A stretch of DNA of 64,000 nt from Nageia nagi. Lineage: Eukaryota > Pinophyta. The stretch spans positions 12,276,001 to 12,340,000 of the forward strand of contig JBITNC010000002.1 of the NCBI GenBank assembly GCA_050084985.1, read 5' to 3'. A program made the position numbers and the translations under genes. Positions 46,141 to 57,990 of the stretch are shown in pieces. Numbering within the stretch: the stretch's first letter is position 1; every line of letters starts with the position of its first letter. The notes below the pieces were generated by a model that saw nothing but the letters and a program-made list of their open reading frames with translations, searched no databases and was not told where the DNA came from.

Positions 46141-46896
46141 TATTAGTATTTAAAGATTAAATAAAATAATATCTTGAGAAAATAATTTTAATCAACAATA
46201 ACCATCACATAAGAAGAATAAAATATGTAAAGTTAAATATAACATAATATATAATGAGGTTCATCCAATATGGGATACATCTTCAGAGAAATACCAATCC
46301 TTTATATTAGTAGCAATACAATACATGAGAGAATATTCCTACAACATAACCAATTGCAACTTTCTCTCTAAAATCCAATAGCATCTCTCCATGAGTTTCT
46401 CTTACATATAATCAATATACTATGTTTAACATGCAAAAGACATTTACATCTAACAAGCTCTACACAAAGCTCCATGTACTCCCATGCCCAACCTTGAACA
46501 TATACATAGTTGATCTCCAAGGATCTACAATGTGCTTTCATTACATTGATCTAGCACCGACCATGTTGAGACTACCCTTAGCAATACTTCAAGGTTCTAA
46601 TCTTCAACATTGTACTCCTATCAATCTATAAATTCTCAAGCCTATAATTCATCCTCTAAGACATACACTATCCAAGACCTATAAAGATAATAAATCTCAT
46701 ATTGATTCCTCTCATGGAGGGTTACATAAATAGGAATTCACAATCCCATGCAACCACTAGATATATGAGGTTAATAATAGCAATAGATAAGATCTAATGC
46801 TAAGAATAGACTCTTCTCAAACTTAGAAAATCTCAACTCGCATTCCCAATCTCCTAAAATAGACTTAATTGAGTATTTCAAGCTCTACAACTAACA
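46141..46896 (-). repeat. 5' LTR of the non-autonomous element
   Basis: 756 bp; the outer edge ends CTAACA and is followed by the ATAAA duplication. Open frames over the LTRs and the internal region (45889-46104, 46422-46631) are not shared between the copies and are not genes. Confidence 0.8.
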
Positions 46897-46901
46897 ATAA
46901 A

Positions 46902-47292
46902 TGTATTAACTATCTCTCCTTTGGGTTTTCATACCTACATAGGGTTTGAGTAGGATGAATCACTCATATTTTTTACTTTGAAATAGAAGATCAATTTTCA
47001 TGTCTCAAATAGAGTATGGATGCTTTTATCTATTTGCTGTAAGGCTTGTGTTGAGTGTGGTAGACTCCTATGTTTTGAATATTTACGGTTGAGGTATTTA
47101 TGACTTTTTCACTTATTCTCTTATTTTGGATATATGATTTTCTATGAATTTGTGATTGTGAGCTACGTATTCTTCATATAGTTCTAGTTTGATCAATTAG
47201 AAGCCTCTATTAACCCTACTACTACAATACAAGAAAATAGCCTCAAGGTAGGAATCATTTTCCTTTTTTTTTTTGGCCTTTTTGGTCACTAG
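46902..47292. other. Spacer, nothing recognised
   Basis: No supported feature between the non-autonomous LTR element and the AGTCACATATAGCAT repeats. Confidence 0.5.
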
Positions 47293-47530
47293 ATGATGTT
47301 ATCTTTGATACTAAGAGACAAGTCAAATATAACATCAATAATTGCATCACTTATAGCATCACATATAGAGTTTGAAATAGAATCATTTTACATCACTTCT
47401 AGAGTCACATATAGCATTGTAAATATTCATTTTTGCATCACTTGTAAAGTCACATATAACATCCAAAATAGAGCTATTTAGTGTTGATTATAGAGTCAGA
47501 AATAGAGTCATTTAGCATCAATTATAGTGT
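47293..47530 (+). repeat. Degenerate AGTCACATATAGCAT-type short repeats
   Basis: Phrases such as GCATCACTTATAGCATCACA, AGAGTCACATATAGCATTG and AAAGTCACATATAACATCC recur with a period near 15 and multiples. A similar array with a related motif lies at 48487-48650, on the other side of the PPR pseudogene. Confidence 0.6.
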
Positions 47531-47639
47531 CAAATTTAATTTAATTTTTCTTAAATTAGAAATCAAAAATCAAAATCGAGGGTGGATTATAGTTTTTGAT
47601 TTCTAGTTTTTAGTATCTATTTTATGCATATTCTATAAT

Positions 47640-48335
47640 CATTGTAGTTCATGAGACTATACTTCGATGAGGTATTCTATCAAATATTTCATGGGACCTT
47701 TCAATGTATCCCTTTCATGAATATCCTACAATCATTGCATTCCATAAAATTATATTTGCATCATCCATCTTTTCAAATATTTCGTATGCCTTCTCTACAC
47801 TTCCACATTTTGCATACATGTTTACCATGACATTCACAACCATTACATCTAACAATCTACTTTTAAAAATTCTCTAATGTATGTATAAACCCTATTGCAA
47901 ATCTCTTAGTTTGGTGCATGCTTTGAGTATGTTGGGAGAGGTGAACTGATATGGTTGGATTACTGCTATTATTTGTTGTAGTTAATGATATTGTATATGC
48001 ATCTTCCATTCCATCAAATAATTTATGTGCCTTCTAGCTATGCTTCCATATGTTACATACCCATCCATCAGGGTACTCACAGCCATAACATTTAAGCTAA
48101 AACCATTTTCCACTAATATTTGATATATTATGTACCTTCTTCTATAGCTCCCATGATGGAAAATGCTGGAAGGATGCTGACATGGGTTACTGAGTCTAGT
48201 TTTACGCTTGACGATTGTATCTACCTAAAAATCTCTAAGGTCTTTTTAGAAAATTGATCTTATGTATATCATGCGCTCATTGAAATTCATGAAACTAATT
48301 TATGTGGCTTTTGTAAGCTTCCATATTTTGTAATA
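47640..48335 (-). pseudogene. PPR protein pseudogene (PLS type)
   Basis: The minus strand encodes tandem pentatricopeptide units with stops and shifts. From the N-terminal side it reads KKTLEIFR, VKLDSVTHVSILPAFSIMGA, QFTSPNILKACTKLRDLQ, VVNVMVNMYAKCGSVEKAYE, IFEKMDDANIILWNAMIVGY and SHEIFDRIPHRSIVS.TTM. This is the usual order of PLS repeats (MYAKCGSV--A--VF--M--RNVVSWN-MI-GY). About six units are recognisable; neither an N-terminal targeting sequence nor an E/DYW end is seen. Live members bind organellar RNA for editing or processing. The fragment is intron-less and isolated, bounded by short-repeat arrays. Confidence 0.85.
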
Positions 48336-48486
48336 AAAGAGGATTTTTAACCATTTAACAATGATCATTGATCAAGTTTTTGGATCAATGATTGAGAATA
48401 AATCAAAATCAATCCATGTGCATGATCCATTTTTTTTTCATTTATTTATGTTTACAATGCTATGTCCCATGCAAATTTATTATCGA

Positions 48487-48650
48487 ACTTAGTATTGATT
48501 TTAGCATTGGTTTTAGAATCAAATATAATGTCGAATATAGTGTTAGATATAACATTAGATATAGTGTTGGTTTTAGTGTTGAATATAGCATTGGATATAG
48601 TGTCAATTTTAGTATGAATTTTAAAGTTAGATATAACATTGAAAAATGGG
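48487..48650 (+). repeat. 12-bp repeat array (GATATAGTGTTG type)
   Basis: Degenerate 12-bp units such as GAATATAGTGTT, GATATAACATTA, GGTTTTAGTGTT and GGATATAGTGTC repeat about 13 times. As 12 is a multiple of 3, open frames exist on both strands over the array (48392-48733 plus, 48460-48657 minus); both are artefacts of the repeat. Confidence 0.75.
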
Positions 48651-49306
48651 GAAACAAGATGTTTTATGCCAAATTATGTAAAATTGTGTTATTAGCATTA
48701 TATATGAACATTAAAAAAAGATGCCCTCTCTAATGCTATAAGCCTAAATTGTTGTAGTCCCTTATGCTCTATCTTTTTTATTTCTTTCAATATTTTCATC
48801 TCTTTTCTGTATCCATGATCTCATAGAAGTTACTCCAAGCCTATATGGAGAAGGCACTATACTAACAAACTGATGTATGAAGCCTTGGTACTGAACGCAT
48901 CTATGTATGTAGGATAACATATTGAAGATTAATCTTTTTATCTATGGGGTGATGATCTTTGGAACCATAATTTCTTGTGTGTTTAAATGAGAGGTCCATT
49001 TTCTCATCTATGAGATGATGTGTCTACATGAACCACTTCCCTATCTATTGGGGGAAGGCTCTATCAACAAAAGATTCTCTATACACTCAACTAGGAACCA
49101 TCCTATTCAAAAGTAGGAGGTTAGTCTAGATGAAATCAGTGCATCCAAGGACTTGTTGGCCTAAATTTAGTTTTTTATCAACTCATATTGCATTATTTGG
49201 ATCAATAGGTATCATTATATATACTATAATGTTATAATTGACTATTGTACATTAACACCTTAACATTAATCTATCTACATTTATCATGCATATTTACATT
49301 ATATAC

Positions 49307-49318
<12 letters not shown>
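48651..49318. other. Spacer, nothing recognised
   Basis: No supported gene or repeat family; the PPR similarity does not extend into it. Confidence 0.45.
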
Positions 49319-49342
<24 letters not shown>

Positions 49343-49577
49343 GGGGTATCATGTTTCCATATATTATATCACATCAACTTCTTAGGATTGATCTAGTTAT
49401 ATATATTCTAAAGGAAAATGACTATATTACATTTAGTCCTATTGGACTATTATATATATATGGGCTATCATGTTTTCATATATTATATCACATCAACTTC
49501 TTAGGATTGATCTAGTTATATATATCTCTCAAGGAAAATGACTATATTACATTTAGTCCTATTGGACTATTATATGT
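49319..49577. repeat. (TA)n run plus 119-bp tandem duplication
   Basis: A TACA/TATA microsatellite (about 49305-49342) leads into two copies of a 119-bp unit (49342-49460 and 49461-49577). The copies differ at only a few sites (ATGGGGTATC versus ATGGGCTATC, TTTCCAT versus TTTTCAT, and the TATATATTCTAAAGG versus TATATATCTCTCAAGG region). Confidence 0.9.
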
Positions 49578-50759
49578 TGATTACCATATCTTTTTATTGG
49601 CCATATTAGGATATATTGCATGTAGTCTTATTAAACTACAAGTTATTGATAATCAAAATATCTTACAATCTTATATTTATGGCTTTATCTATAGAATTTA
49701 GATTTTATTACACTCAATCTTTTTGAATATTTAGTATTGACCATTATTAATTTGTATCGGATACTTATTAAGACATCACATTTGGTTTGATTAGGCTATT
49801 AGGAATTATCCCTTGTATATATTGTACATTAGTATCTTTACTTATGTTATTATCTTTGAGTTCATTACTATATTACATTTAGTACTATTTGATTGATGAA
49901 TATTTTCCACTAGGTGTTAGTATCAAACAAATTTCCTTTTACTTATTTATTTTCTTATCTGTGATTATTTGGATTATCCTTATGGGTTATCATTTCTTAC
50001 AAAATATGAGAAGATATTCAAACATGATTTTTATAATTTTTCTCCTTTGGGCCCTACTAAAAAATTGTAAGTTCCATTAGGAACATCAATTTTTTGCCTC
50101 AATGCATCTACCTTGAGAAGGCACCTTAAGTGATTGACTATGTCGACCATTGAGAGAATGAAAGAAAACCATAAATGCTCTTGTCAATCATATTATATTC
50201 CCTATTCCTTAAGCATGGTGTTGATGATAAGCCTTAGGACACCCACCAGACAACCAATGGATTACTTTCTTTACATAGTCATAGTTGGAGCTATGATATT
50301 TGGTATCAATTTTATACTAAGTTTAGTGGTTATAATTTAGTTATATAATATATATTTTCTACCAAAATACACATTTACTTCTTAAATTATTTATTAATAT
50401 CTTTGCATTACCTTACTCTATTTTATTTCATTTCTTTCTCCTTGGTGTCTACTCCATATGTTAACTAAGATACACATCTTGAGATGACTCTCAACACACA
50501 TCATGATAGTTGAACACACACACACACACACACACTTATTTTAACAAAAATATTTTTTTTTCCTCATTTAATCATCTTTTTATTGAAAGTTGAGCTCTCT
50601 CAAATTTTGTGAATGCTTTGCATATTTTTATATTTTTCTTTTTATTTAGAATCTAATGGATAGAAAATTGCCTATCTTAATTACTATTTGGATTTAAAAT
50701 ATTAATTATTATAAAGAATTAATTCTAAATCTTTCTCCACAAATGTAAAATATATTCAA
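49578..50759. other. AT-rich spacer with a (CA)n run
   Basis: (CA)n at 50513-50535. The plus-strand frames at 49889-50080 and 50134-50340 encode hydrophobic stretches but match no family and are likely chance in AT-rich DNA. Confidence 0.45.
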
Positions 50760-51773
50760 GTCTTATTGGTTATTATTCTTTTTTTTAAGCCAAAGGTTAT
50801 TTAAACTCCCTAAGTGAATGTTCATTTTTATAGCCTTTTTATATTTCATTGTATTTCTATGTTTCAATGATCTTAACTTCAAATTTCTAAAACCTCAATC
50901 CAAATAATTATTTTGATCTAAATTTTTCTCAATATTAAACTTCTTCAGGATAGAGTTAGAAAAATTTTACCATTATTTGAATAGAAAAAAGTTAAATCTT
51001 TTCTTTGTAATAAAATATTTTCTAGTAAAGAAAATAATAACTAATAGATTTACCATATGAATTTTCCCTCTTCGTTCTCCTCATTTTGTAATATTACTCT
51101 AGAAAATTTTAAATAATTATCATTCTTTGTTTCTTTTTTAGGTTCTTCTTCATATAATCAAAAGATAAATATAAGAATTTCCTCTTCAAACATATATTTT
51201 GGTAGTATGATGGATGAATTCTATATATAATAATAAAATAATTAATTGTAGATCAATAATACTAAGAATGAATCACCATAATAAAAAAATAAAAACATGA
51301 ACCGACAACAAATATAATACAAATACATATGAAAAATAATAAAAATGATGTAAAATATGAAAAATATATATAAAAAAACAAAAACAAAACAATCATCCCA
51401 TTAATTATATTTCTTTTTTCTTTCCTTAAATTATAAACTTTTTATGCTATTTATGCAAATAAATATCATACATTATTTAAAAGAAATAAAAGAGCACCTC
51501 CTAAGTATTCCTTTCCATGAATTGGACCGGTATGTGTGTCTGTTTAGAATCTAATGATTCTACCACAACAAAGTAGACCTTGGTTGGTTGGATATTACTT
51601 TTTCTTTGTAACCTTCATATATTATAATATAAATTCTCTTTCTCTCTGCTTTCATAATGGATGCATTCATCTACCCATTATTCCTGGTCTTATACAACTG
51701 GCAGCACAATTCTTTTGGAAGGAAAAATCTCCATGATTATGATGATTAATTGCTGCGAGTATTGCAGTCAAAA

Positions 51774-51995
51774 CTACTTTCGCTGATGGAAGTTAATATG
51801 ATTGAATAATCCATATATTACGCTATGGTCATCACCGACAAACCTATCACAATTGAGCATTCTTAGCATCAATGATGAACACTGCCACCTTTTCAATGAT
51901 CCCTCTACCAATAACCTCATCACCAAGTTTGATAAAGCGCAGGGTTTAGAAGATTTCTTCCAGTTCCAATGCCACGCGAGGGAGGTGGGGAGCAC
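51774..51995 (-). pseudogene. Conserved pseudo-exon of unknown family (copy C)
   Basis: Homologue of 28853-29071. The frame that matches copy B reads VALELEEIF, a stop, TLRFIKLGDEVIGRGIIEK and VAVFIIDAKNAQ, then shifts to RFVGDDHSVIYGLFNH. The listed minus-strand open frame is partly a shifted reading. The family is not recognised. Confidence 0.45.
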
Positions 51996-52079
51996 TAGTT
52001 TTCCAAATTTAATAAATATGATAAACTTATAGGTGGGATATATGGGTATAAGTATATTTAAAAATCAGACATGGCCGAA

Positions 52080-53279
52080 TGATATAGTTTCTTCGAATCA
52101 ACAGTTCTGGAAATACAGTTTAGTCATGGTACTAGCAAATGAAACGATAGAAATATTGTTCCAAGTTTGAAAATTTGAAGGAAATAATTAAAGTCTAAAA
52201 GATAGAGCATGCGTGGGCTGTTTAATAGACGTGTGATGTACCAACTATGATGATTCAAATAGTCTCTGGCGTTTACTTTGGTGCTTGCAGTCGATTTCAG
52301 TTTCGTCTCTACTTTAAGACCTTGTCAAATGGTATGTTGGAAATGGTAATACTTTGTAAGGTTAATGTTCAGGAGGAATTTGATGATTGAGTTATGTGAA
52401 AATTGGTAAGTAAATTTGTTTACGGATGGGAGTGGTGAAGTGGATGATTTTGTAACTGAGATTCAAGTTTTAAATTTATCTTTTTTTTCAATTTATTATT
52501 TGTTAATTATATTTTATTCATGTCGGTTTAATAAATGGATATATATAATAGAACTTATAAAAGTTACAATAATTTACAAATTGATTTTTAAAATTATATA
52601 TATATATTACTTATAATTGAAAATTTAATATTAGATTATAGAAAAAAAAATATTTCAATGAATAGAACATAATCAATGGTAGTAACACTATATTAAATCA
52701 AGAATGAAATCAAAGAAAGAGATAAAAAAAGGATAAATATTCAATTAACTATAAGAGGTATGATATCTCTCAAAGTGAGGGGAATAAATCTGAGAGTTCT
52801 CTTTGAGAACTTAAAAGGAGAAAAATATGTATATTAAATTTTTTTATTATAAATAATAGTGTTTAAAACAAGTTTTTACTATTTCATTTTGATATCATAA
52901 TTTTAAAATTGAAAATGTTAATTATATTTATCAACTTATGCTTCAACTTGCAAGTTATTATTCATAATGATTACAAGATATTTTGAGGTAAGCATTTAAA
53001 ATAAATAACCTTCTTCAATATTATTATTATTTTTAACAATTAATATTGATTCATAAAATTTAGTGTCAAAAAATGAAAATAATATTTTATGATGAGGATT
53101 TGAATTGAAATAAAATGAGTTAATAATAAAAATCATGAAACCCTTTATGGAAATCATGGTAGAAAATATGATGTGTAAAGTGGTAATGAGGGTAATATGA
53201 TTAAAAAATGGTAAATATTGACTTTACCTTTAAACATATATAAATATATAAGTTGTATGCCTATTTCCAATGTGTAAAA
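52080..53279. other. Extra sequence in copy C, nothing recognised
   Basis: Without a counterpart in copy B. AT-rich, no domain; the plus-strand frame 52416-52616 is hydrophobic but unsupported. Confidence 0.4.
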
Positions 53280-55097
53280 TAATGTATTACCTAAAATCAT
53301 AGAGATGAAGATAAAATTGATGCCTATAGGAGAAACAAATCACCATGGATATTTATGCATTGAGGTAGTTTTACAAGAGTAGGAGGGCTAGAGAAAATTA
53401 AAGTAAAATACAATGCTAGGAAAAGAACTCATTACTAAAAAAAAAAAGATTAATTACATCTCTATATATGCCTCCAAATAAAGAAGTGATATAAAACCTA
53501 GATAATTGACCTTCTAAATACACAATACTTAGCTTGTAATTTGTTACCATACATGAATATTATTTAAAAAATGTAATAATGAAAACAAGTATCTCATTTA
53601 TTTAAAATTATATTCAAAACTTATATTTTAAAAATGTAGTTGTGGATTCTAATTTGATTACAATTGTCAACTTTCCTTTTATTAATTGAAATGCAACACT
53701 ATAGAAGATTAATAAATATACAAAATTATATATTAGTGGGATTCAAGTTACCATTATCATTATGGAGTTTTAACATATGAAATTTCTTGTTCAAATACCC
53801 TTGTTTGCTCCTCAAAGTAATTTTAATTCAAATATTTTAATTATGAAATAAAACCAATATGTTAAGAAATTGGTAGTGAAGACTTTGAATGGTCAAAATA
53901 ATTAGATATTTAAAAATACATTTGAAGTGATCAAAATAATTTTTGTGCTTAGAATCATTTTTTGTAATGCTTATTCTATGTTGTATTTTTCCAACCAATC
54001 TCCTTATTCCAAGATGGAAGAAATTATATTATAACCATTTCAACCTCCAAACCCTTATTGGTAAGATACTTTTCCAACTTAGTACCTAAATTGGAATATA
54101 TAAGGTATTTTGGTGTTCTTGCATAAGTTCATGCCAAATGTCATTTGCTATATATATTATTATTTATCTTCAAGGAAAAATTGATTTTATAAAGAATACA
54201 TTTAATGATAATCTTAGAGTTAACTTCAATATAAACACTCTTCTATGACTTTACTTACATAGTTTGAAATCTTGCAATACTATCCATGTTTTGATGCATT
54301 ATTTATCTTAATACTTAAGTAAGGGGGGAAGTATACTGAAATATCAATTTTAGCATTTCTTATCATAACCGTCTATCTACTAGCTCAAGCTTACCTTTCA
54401 TTGTACCATCAATGTTTAAATTAATTTTTGAATAAGGGAGAACCTACCATTTAACATCTTCCTTACCTATTTTACATTCCTTGATTTAAAGGGATTTTCT
54501 TGTTTGACTTATTTTTAAGCTTGGAAAAAATATACAATGGTTACATTTATCAATATTCCATATAAAATTGATGTGATATAGGTCCATCCACTTAATCTAT
54601 TTTTTTTTTTACAAAAATCAAAATTCTCTAAAGTGGTCAATAGGAAATACCATATTACCCTATTAAATACTTGTTCATTTCCAATTTAAGAATCATATCA
54701 CTATCTCCTTTTTCTATAGATAAATTAATTACTTCATGGGTAGTTACCATTCTACCTAAATTTCACGTATCCTCCTTTTACAACCTTATTTTTCTAATTC
54801 ATGTATTAATAATACCATGCTTTACATTTTTTATGGTAATTCCAAAAATGATAATTACTAATGAAACAATGCTTTACACCTTATGTATTAAATTTACCAT
54901 GACCAATGGCTTCATTTATTTGGGTACCCATAGTGCAACGTCTCATAAATCATTATAGTAGAAGTTCTTTACAAATTTATGATAATAAATTATCTTGTAT
55001 GTTAGTTACTATTAATATTTTAAATTTTTTATATCAATAAACTACTTTAAGTACTAAAGTACATACAAACCTTTAAAATTATTATAATATTTAGTTT

Positions 55098-55270
55098 CTT
55101 ACATAATAATGTACTAATAATATTTTACAATAATGAAATGATTTATATTTCTTAAGATTGCCTTACATATCAATGTATTGAATATACTTTACAATAATGA
55201 AATTATATAAATCTCTTAAGTTTTCCTTACATAATAATGTGTTAATACTATTTTGTAGTAGTAAAATACT
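55098..55270 (+). repeat. Three diverged tandem units of about 65 bp
   Basis: Each unit carries TTACATAATAATGT followed by ACTATTTTACAATAATGAAAT and a CTTAAG stretch, with numerous differences between units. Confidence 0.65.
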
Positions 55271-56094
55271 TACATGTGAAATACCAATTATGCTTTACAT
55301 TGCTACATTAATCAAGGTAATTAGTATAATTCCATATTCCTTTGGCATACTTCTTCTTTCCAATTATTCCTTGGCTATTAATTTGTGGATAAGGTATCCA
55401 AAGAGAAAGAGATAAGCAAACTTAAAATGGGTTAGTGTAATTCACCACATTTCATGTTTTCATTAATTTTTTTATGTCCTTTAGGGAAATCATTATGTCT
55501 AATAAAGTCATTATTATATGGACTAATGAATATTAATAAATTAAACCTTCCATAAAATATTTCATGTTCCTCTTAATAGCTATTGAATAGATTTTGTAAC
55601 CATATTATTGAATATTTATTATTAATTATATTACCCTTATTATAATGATCCATACAATAATCATATCTAATTATGACCAAAACTCGTATGCAAGCTCAAA
55701 TGCATATAATCATACATATTATAACATATTTAATAATAATTTCATTTATATATATGCTTAAATCCTTTCTCAAATAATCTATATGTTTGTACATACATGT
55801 ATTATATGTTCATAATAAATGATAACTAATGTAAGAAAATTATCATTACCCAAGAAAATTCCAAATCCAATGGTGCTCTTGTGTAAGTATAAAATCTTCT
55901 AATTCCTACATCTAATTTTTGATGAACTTAATAATAATCACATTTCTTATTATTATAGAAACCATCTTTATTTTATATTAATATGTGGATGGTAAATATT
56001 TTTATAGGTAGTATGCAAAAGATTAGACATAAGTTTCTAGCCATATGCATTTTTTTGTAAAATTTAGAATGCATGCATGTAGAGTCAACATATA

Positions 56095-56945
56095 TCTAAT
56101 TCACTTTTCTTTCTTAGAATGAACTTAAGTGGAATAGAAGACATACCCAATTCATTTTCTTACTTAGAATATGGAATTTAGTTTCTTATTCAAAACTTAA
56201 ATGGATTACAAGACATTGGTAATTCACTTTTCTTACTTAGAATAAAATCAAATGGATTATAAGAAATACCCAATTTATTTTTCAAGTTAAAATGAACTCA
56301 AATGGAATTTAGAATGTACCCATTTGATTTATTTTTACAAAGAATGAATAGAAATGGATTATGAGAAATGCACAATTTAATTTTTATTACTCACAATGAA
56401 TACAAATTCAATTAAAGATATATTGAAATCATTTTCTTAGTGACAATGATCTCAAATGGAAATTCAAATATAACCACTTAACTTTCTTACGAGGAATGAA
56501 CTAAAATGGATTACAAGATATTTCTAATTCTTTTTTCTTACTTAGAATGAATTTTGCTAGTTATAAATAATCATAAAATGCATTTAAACATAGCTAATTC
56601 ATTTTTTTAGAAAAATATATTCATAAAATTAATTCAAAATATACATAATTCATTTTTTCTACTTAGAATTATCATATATGTGATTGAAGAGATACAAAAT
56701 TTAATTTTCCTACTATCAATTATCACATAGTAGATTCAAAATATACATAATTCATTTCATTTGATCAAAATGAACACATGAACTCAAAACATTCTCAATC
56801 CATTTTTTTACTCGCAAATATTTACATAATAAATTCAAAATATACTCAATTAATTTTCTTAATTCAAAAGATATCAAATGGAATAAAAAAATACATAATT
56901 GATTTCTTAAATCAAAATAACCACAAAATGAATCCAAGACATAAT
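56095..56945 (+). repeat. Degenerate minisatellite, about 16 units of roughly 53 bp
   Basis: The unit is AATTCATTTTTCTTACTTAG, then AATGAACTCAAATGGATTAC, then AAGATATACCC. The AATTCATTTT start recurs near 56098, 56150, 56220, 56271, 56373, 56426, 56477, 56527, 56598, 56646, 56698, 56750, 56798, 56850 and 56897. Unit lengths vary from about 47 to 70 bp. Confidence 0.85.
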
Positions 56946-57317
56946 TGCACAAGCAAAAATGAATTAAAAACAAAAGAAATTGAACAAAAAAGAAAAAAGA
57001 CCTTAAAGAAGTTAAACATGAAAAAAATGGAAAGTTTTCAACATAATTTAAAGAATATTAAGGGTATAGAATTAAAAACAAAAGAAGTTGAACAAGTCAA
57101 TGTTGAAGATGAAGAAAAAAACTGTTTCTTTCAGATAAGACTAATTGCCCTCTACAACCTAATGTGATAGTTGTGCATCGTTTGGTCGGTCATTTTTTTT
57201 TTCTTAATCTTATTCTTTGGAAACACATTGGTAAAGCAAATGTTCAACAATATGAAAAAAAGTTTCATAAAATATTAGTGAAATATTTTTCCAAAATAAA
57301 TATTTTGAAGATTTAAA

Positions 57318-57370
57318 TCTAAATTACTGATTTCAGATTCCAACATTGTAACCACTACACCACCATTCCG
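57318..57370 (-). other. tRNA-like (SINE-type) module
   Basis: Minus strand GGTGGTGTAGTGGTTACAAT followed by AATTTAGATTTAAAT resembles the module at 2915-2968. It is probably a fossil of a tRNA-derived repeat. Confidence 0.35.
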
Positions 57371-57756
57371 TTCATCATTGTTGGTTCCAATTTTTACACT
57401 TATTTTACCTTATTTTTTTATATTGAAATTCTTGTTTTAACTTTGGAATTATAATTTTATTGCAACTCCTTCAAAGCTAAATCAATTGTTCCCTCCAAAT
57501 CCTTTTGTCTTCTGCTTTGAAATCGGTGAGGCCAGAGAAGCTCATCGGGAGCTTTCTCCTCATCCGGAGCTCTGTAAAATTTCTCCTCTATTGAAACACT
57601 TATATGAGTTTTATCATTAAAATTCAAAGACGTCATTCAATACGTCATGATTCATGCCAATGGCATCGTTGCGAAATATCACTGTTTAGTCGGTATTAGA
57701 TTTATATTGTCAATGCACGGATTTTTACTCGTAAGTTTCAGCTTTATAAGTATGTT

Positions 57757-57888
57757 TGACTCAGACTCCTCATACTTCTAACGCTTATCGTAATCATCGA
57801 GGATTTTCTTTCCTTGAATGACGCATTCAAGATCTGATTGTTCGCATTTGCAAGCCAATTCTACGATACCATTACATTATTATATATA
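57757..57888 (+). promoter_or_regulatory. Putative promoter of the MIR-like gene, copy C
   Basis: TGACTCAGACT at 57757-57767, TTCGCATTTGCAAG near 57841, and TATATATA at 57881-57888 followed by CGAGA. Order and spacing match copy B, although the sequence between differs and copy C lacks about 35 bp just upstream of the TATA box. Confidence 0.6.
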
Positions 57889-57990
57889 CGAGAAGTTTCG
57901 CTTGAAATATGCATCACAATATCACTGGTGCAATCACGGCCTGCAGGCATTGGGTGGGATTTGTTTAATGAGAGGCGCAGTAAAGCACTT

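Larger units (their letters stand above)
44635..46896 (-). mobile_element. Small non-autonomous LTR retrotransposon (TRIM/LARD-like)
   Basis: Two related direct repeats (44635-45408 and 46141-46896) enclose 732 bp without coding sequence. ATAAA is duplicated exactly at 44630-44634 and 46897-46901. On the minus strand a PBS TGGTATTAGAGC lies 2 nt inside the right LTR, and a purine-rich AAATAGGAGAT precedes the left LTR. The LTRs start TGTTAG on the minus strand. Their divergence (roughly one base in five by eye) makes this an old insertion. The LTRs are longer than those of typical TRIMs, so it is an intermediate non-autonomous type that needed enzymes in trans. Confidence 0.85.
53970..57430. 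other. 3.5-kb extra region in copy C
   Basis: Copy C departs from A and B near 53970 (after TTGTGCTTAGAA) and rejoins at about 57430. The region contains a triplicated stretch of about 65 bp (55098-55270), a long minisatellite (56095-56945) and a tRNA-like module (57318-57370). No coding domain was recognised; the frames at 54671-54958 and 55197-55415 are hydrophobic AT-rich readings and 56778-57167 is a lysine-rich reading of the minisatellite end. Confidence 0.45.

Noticed and set aside
48392-48733. 113-codon plus-strand protein
   Set aside because: Most of it is the 12-bp repeat array and the opposite strand is equally open.
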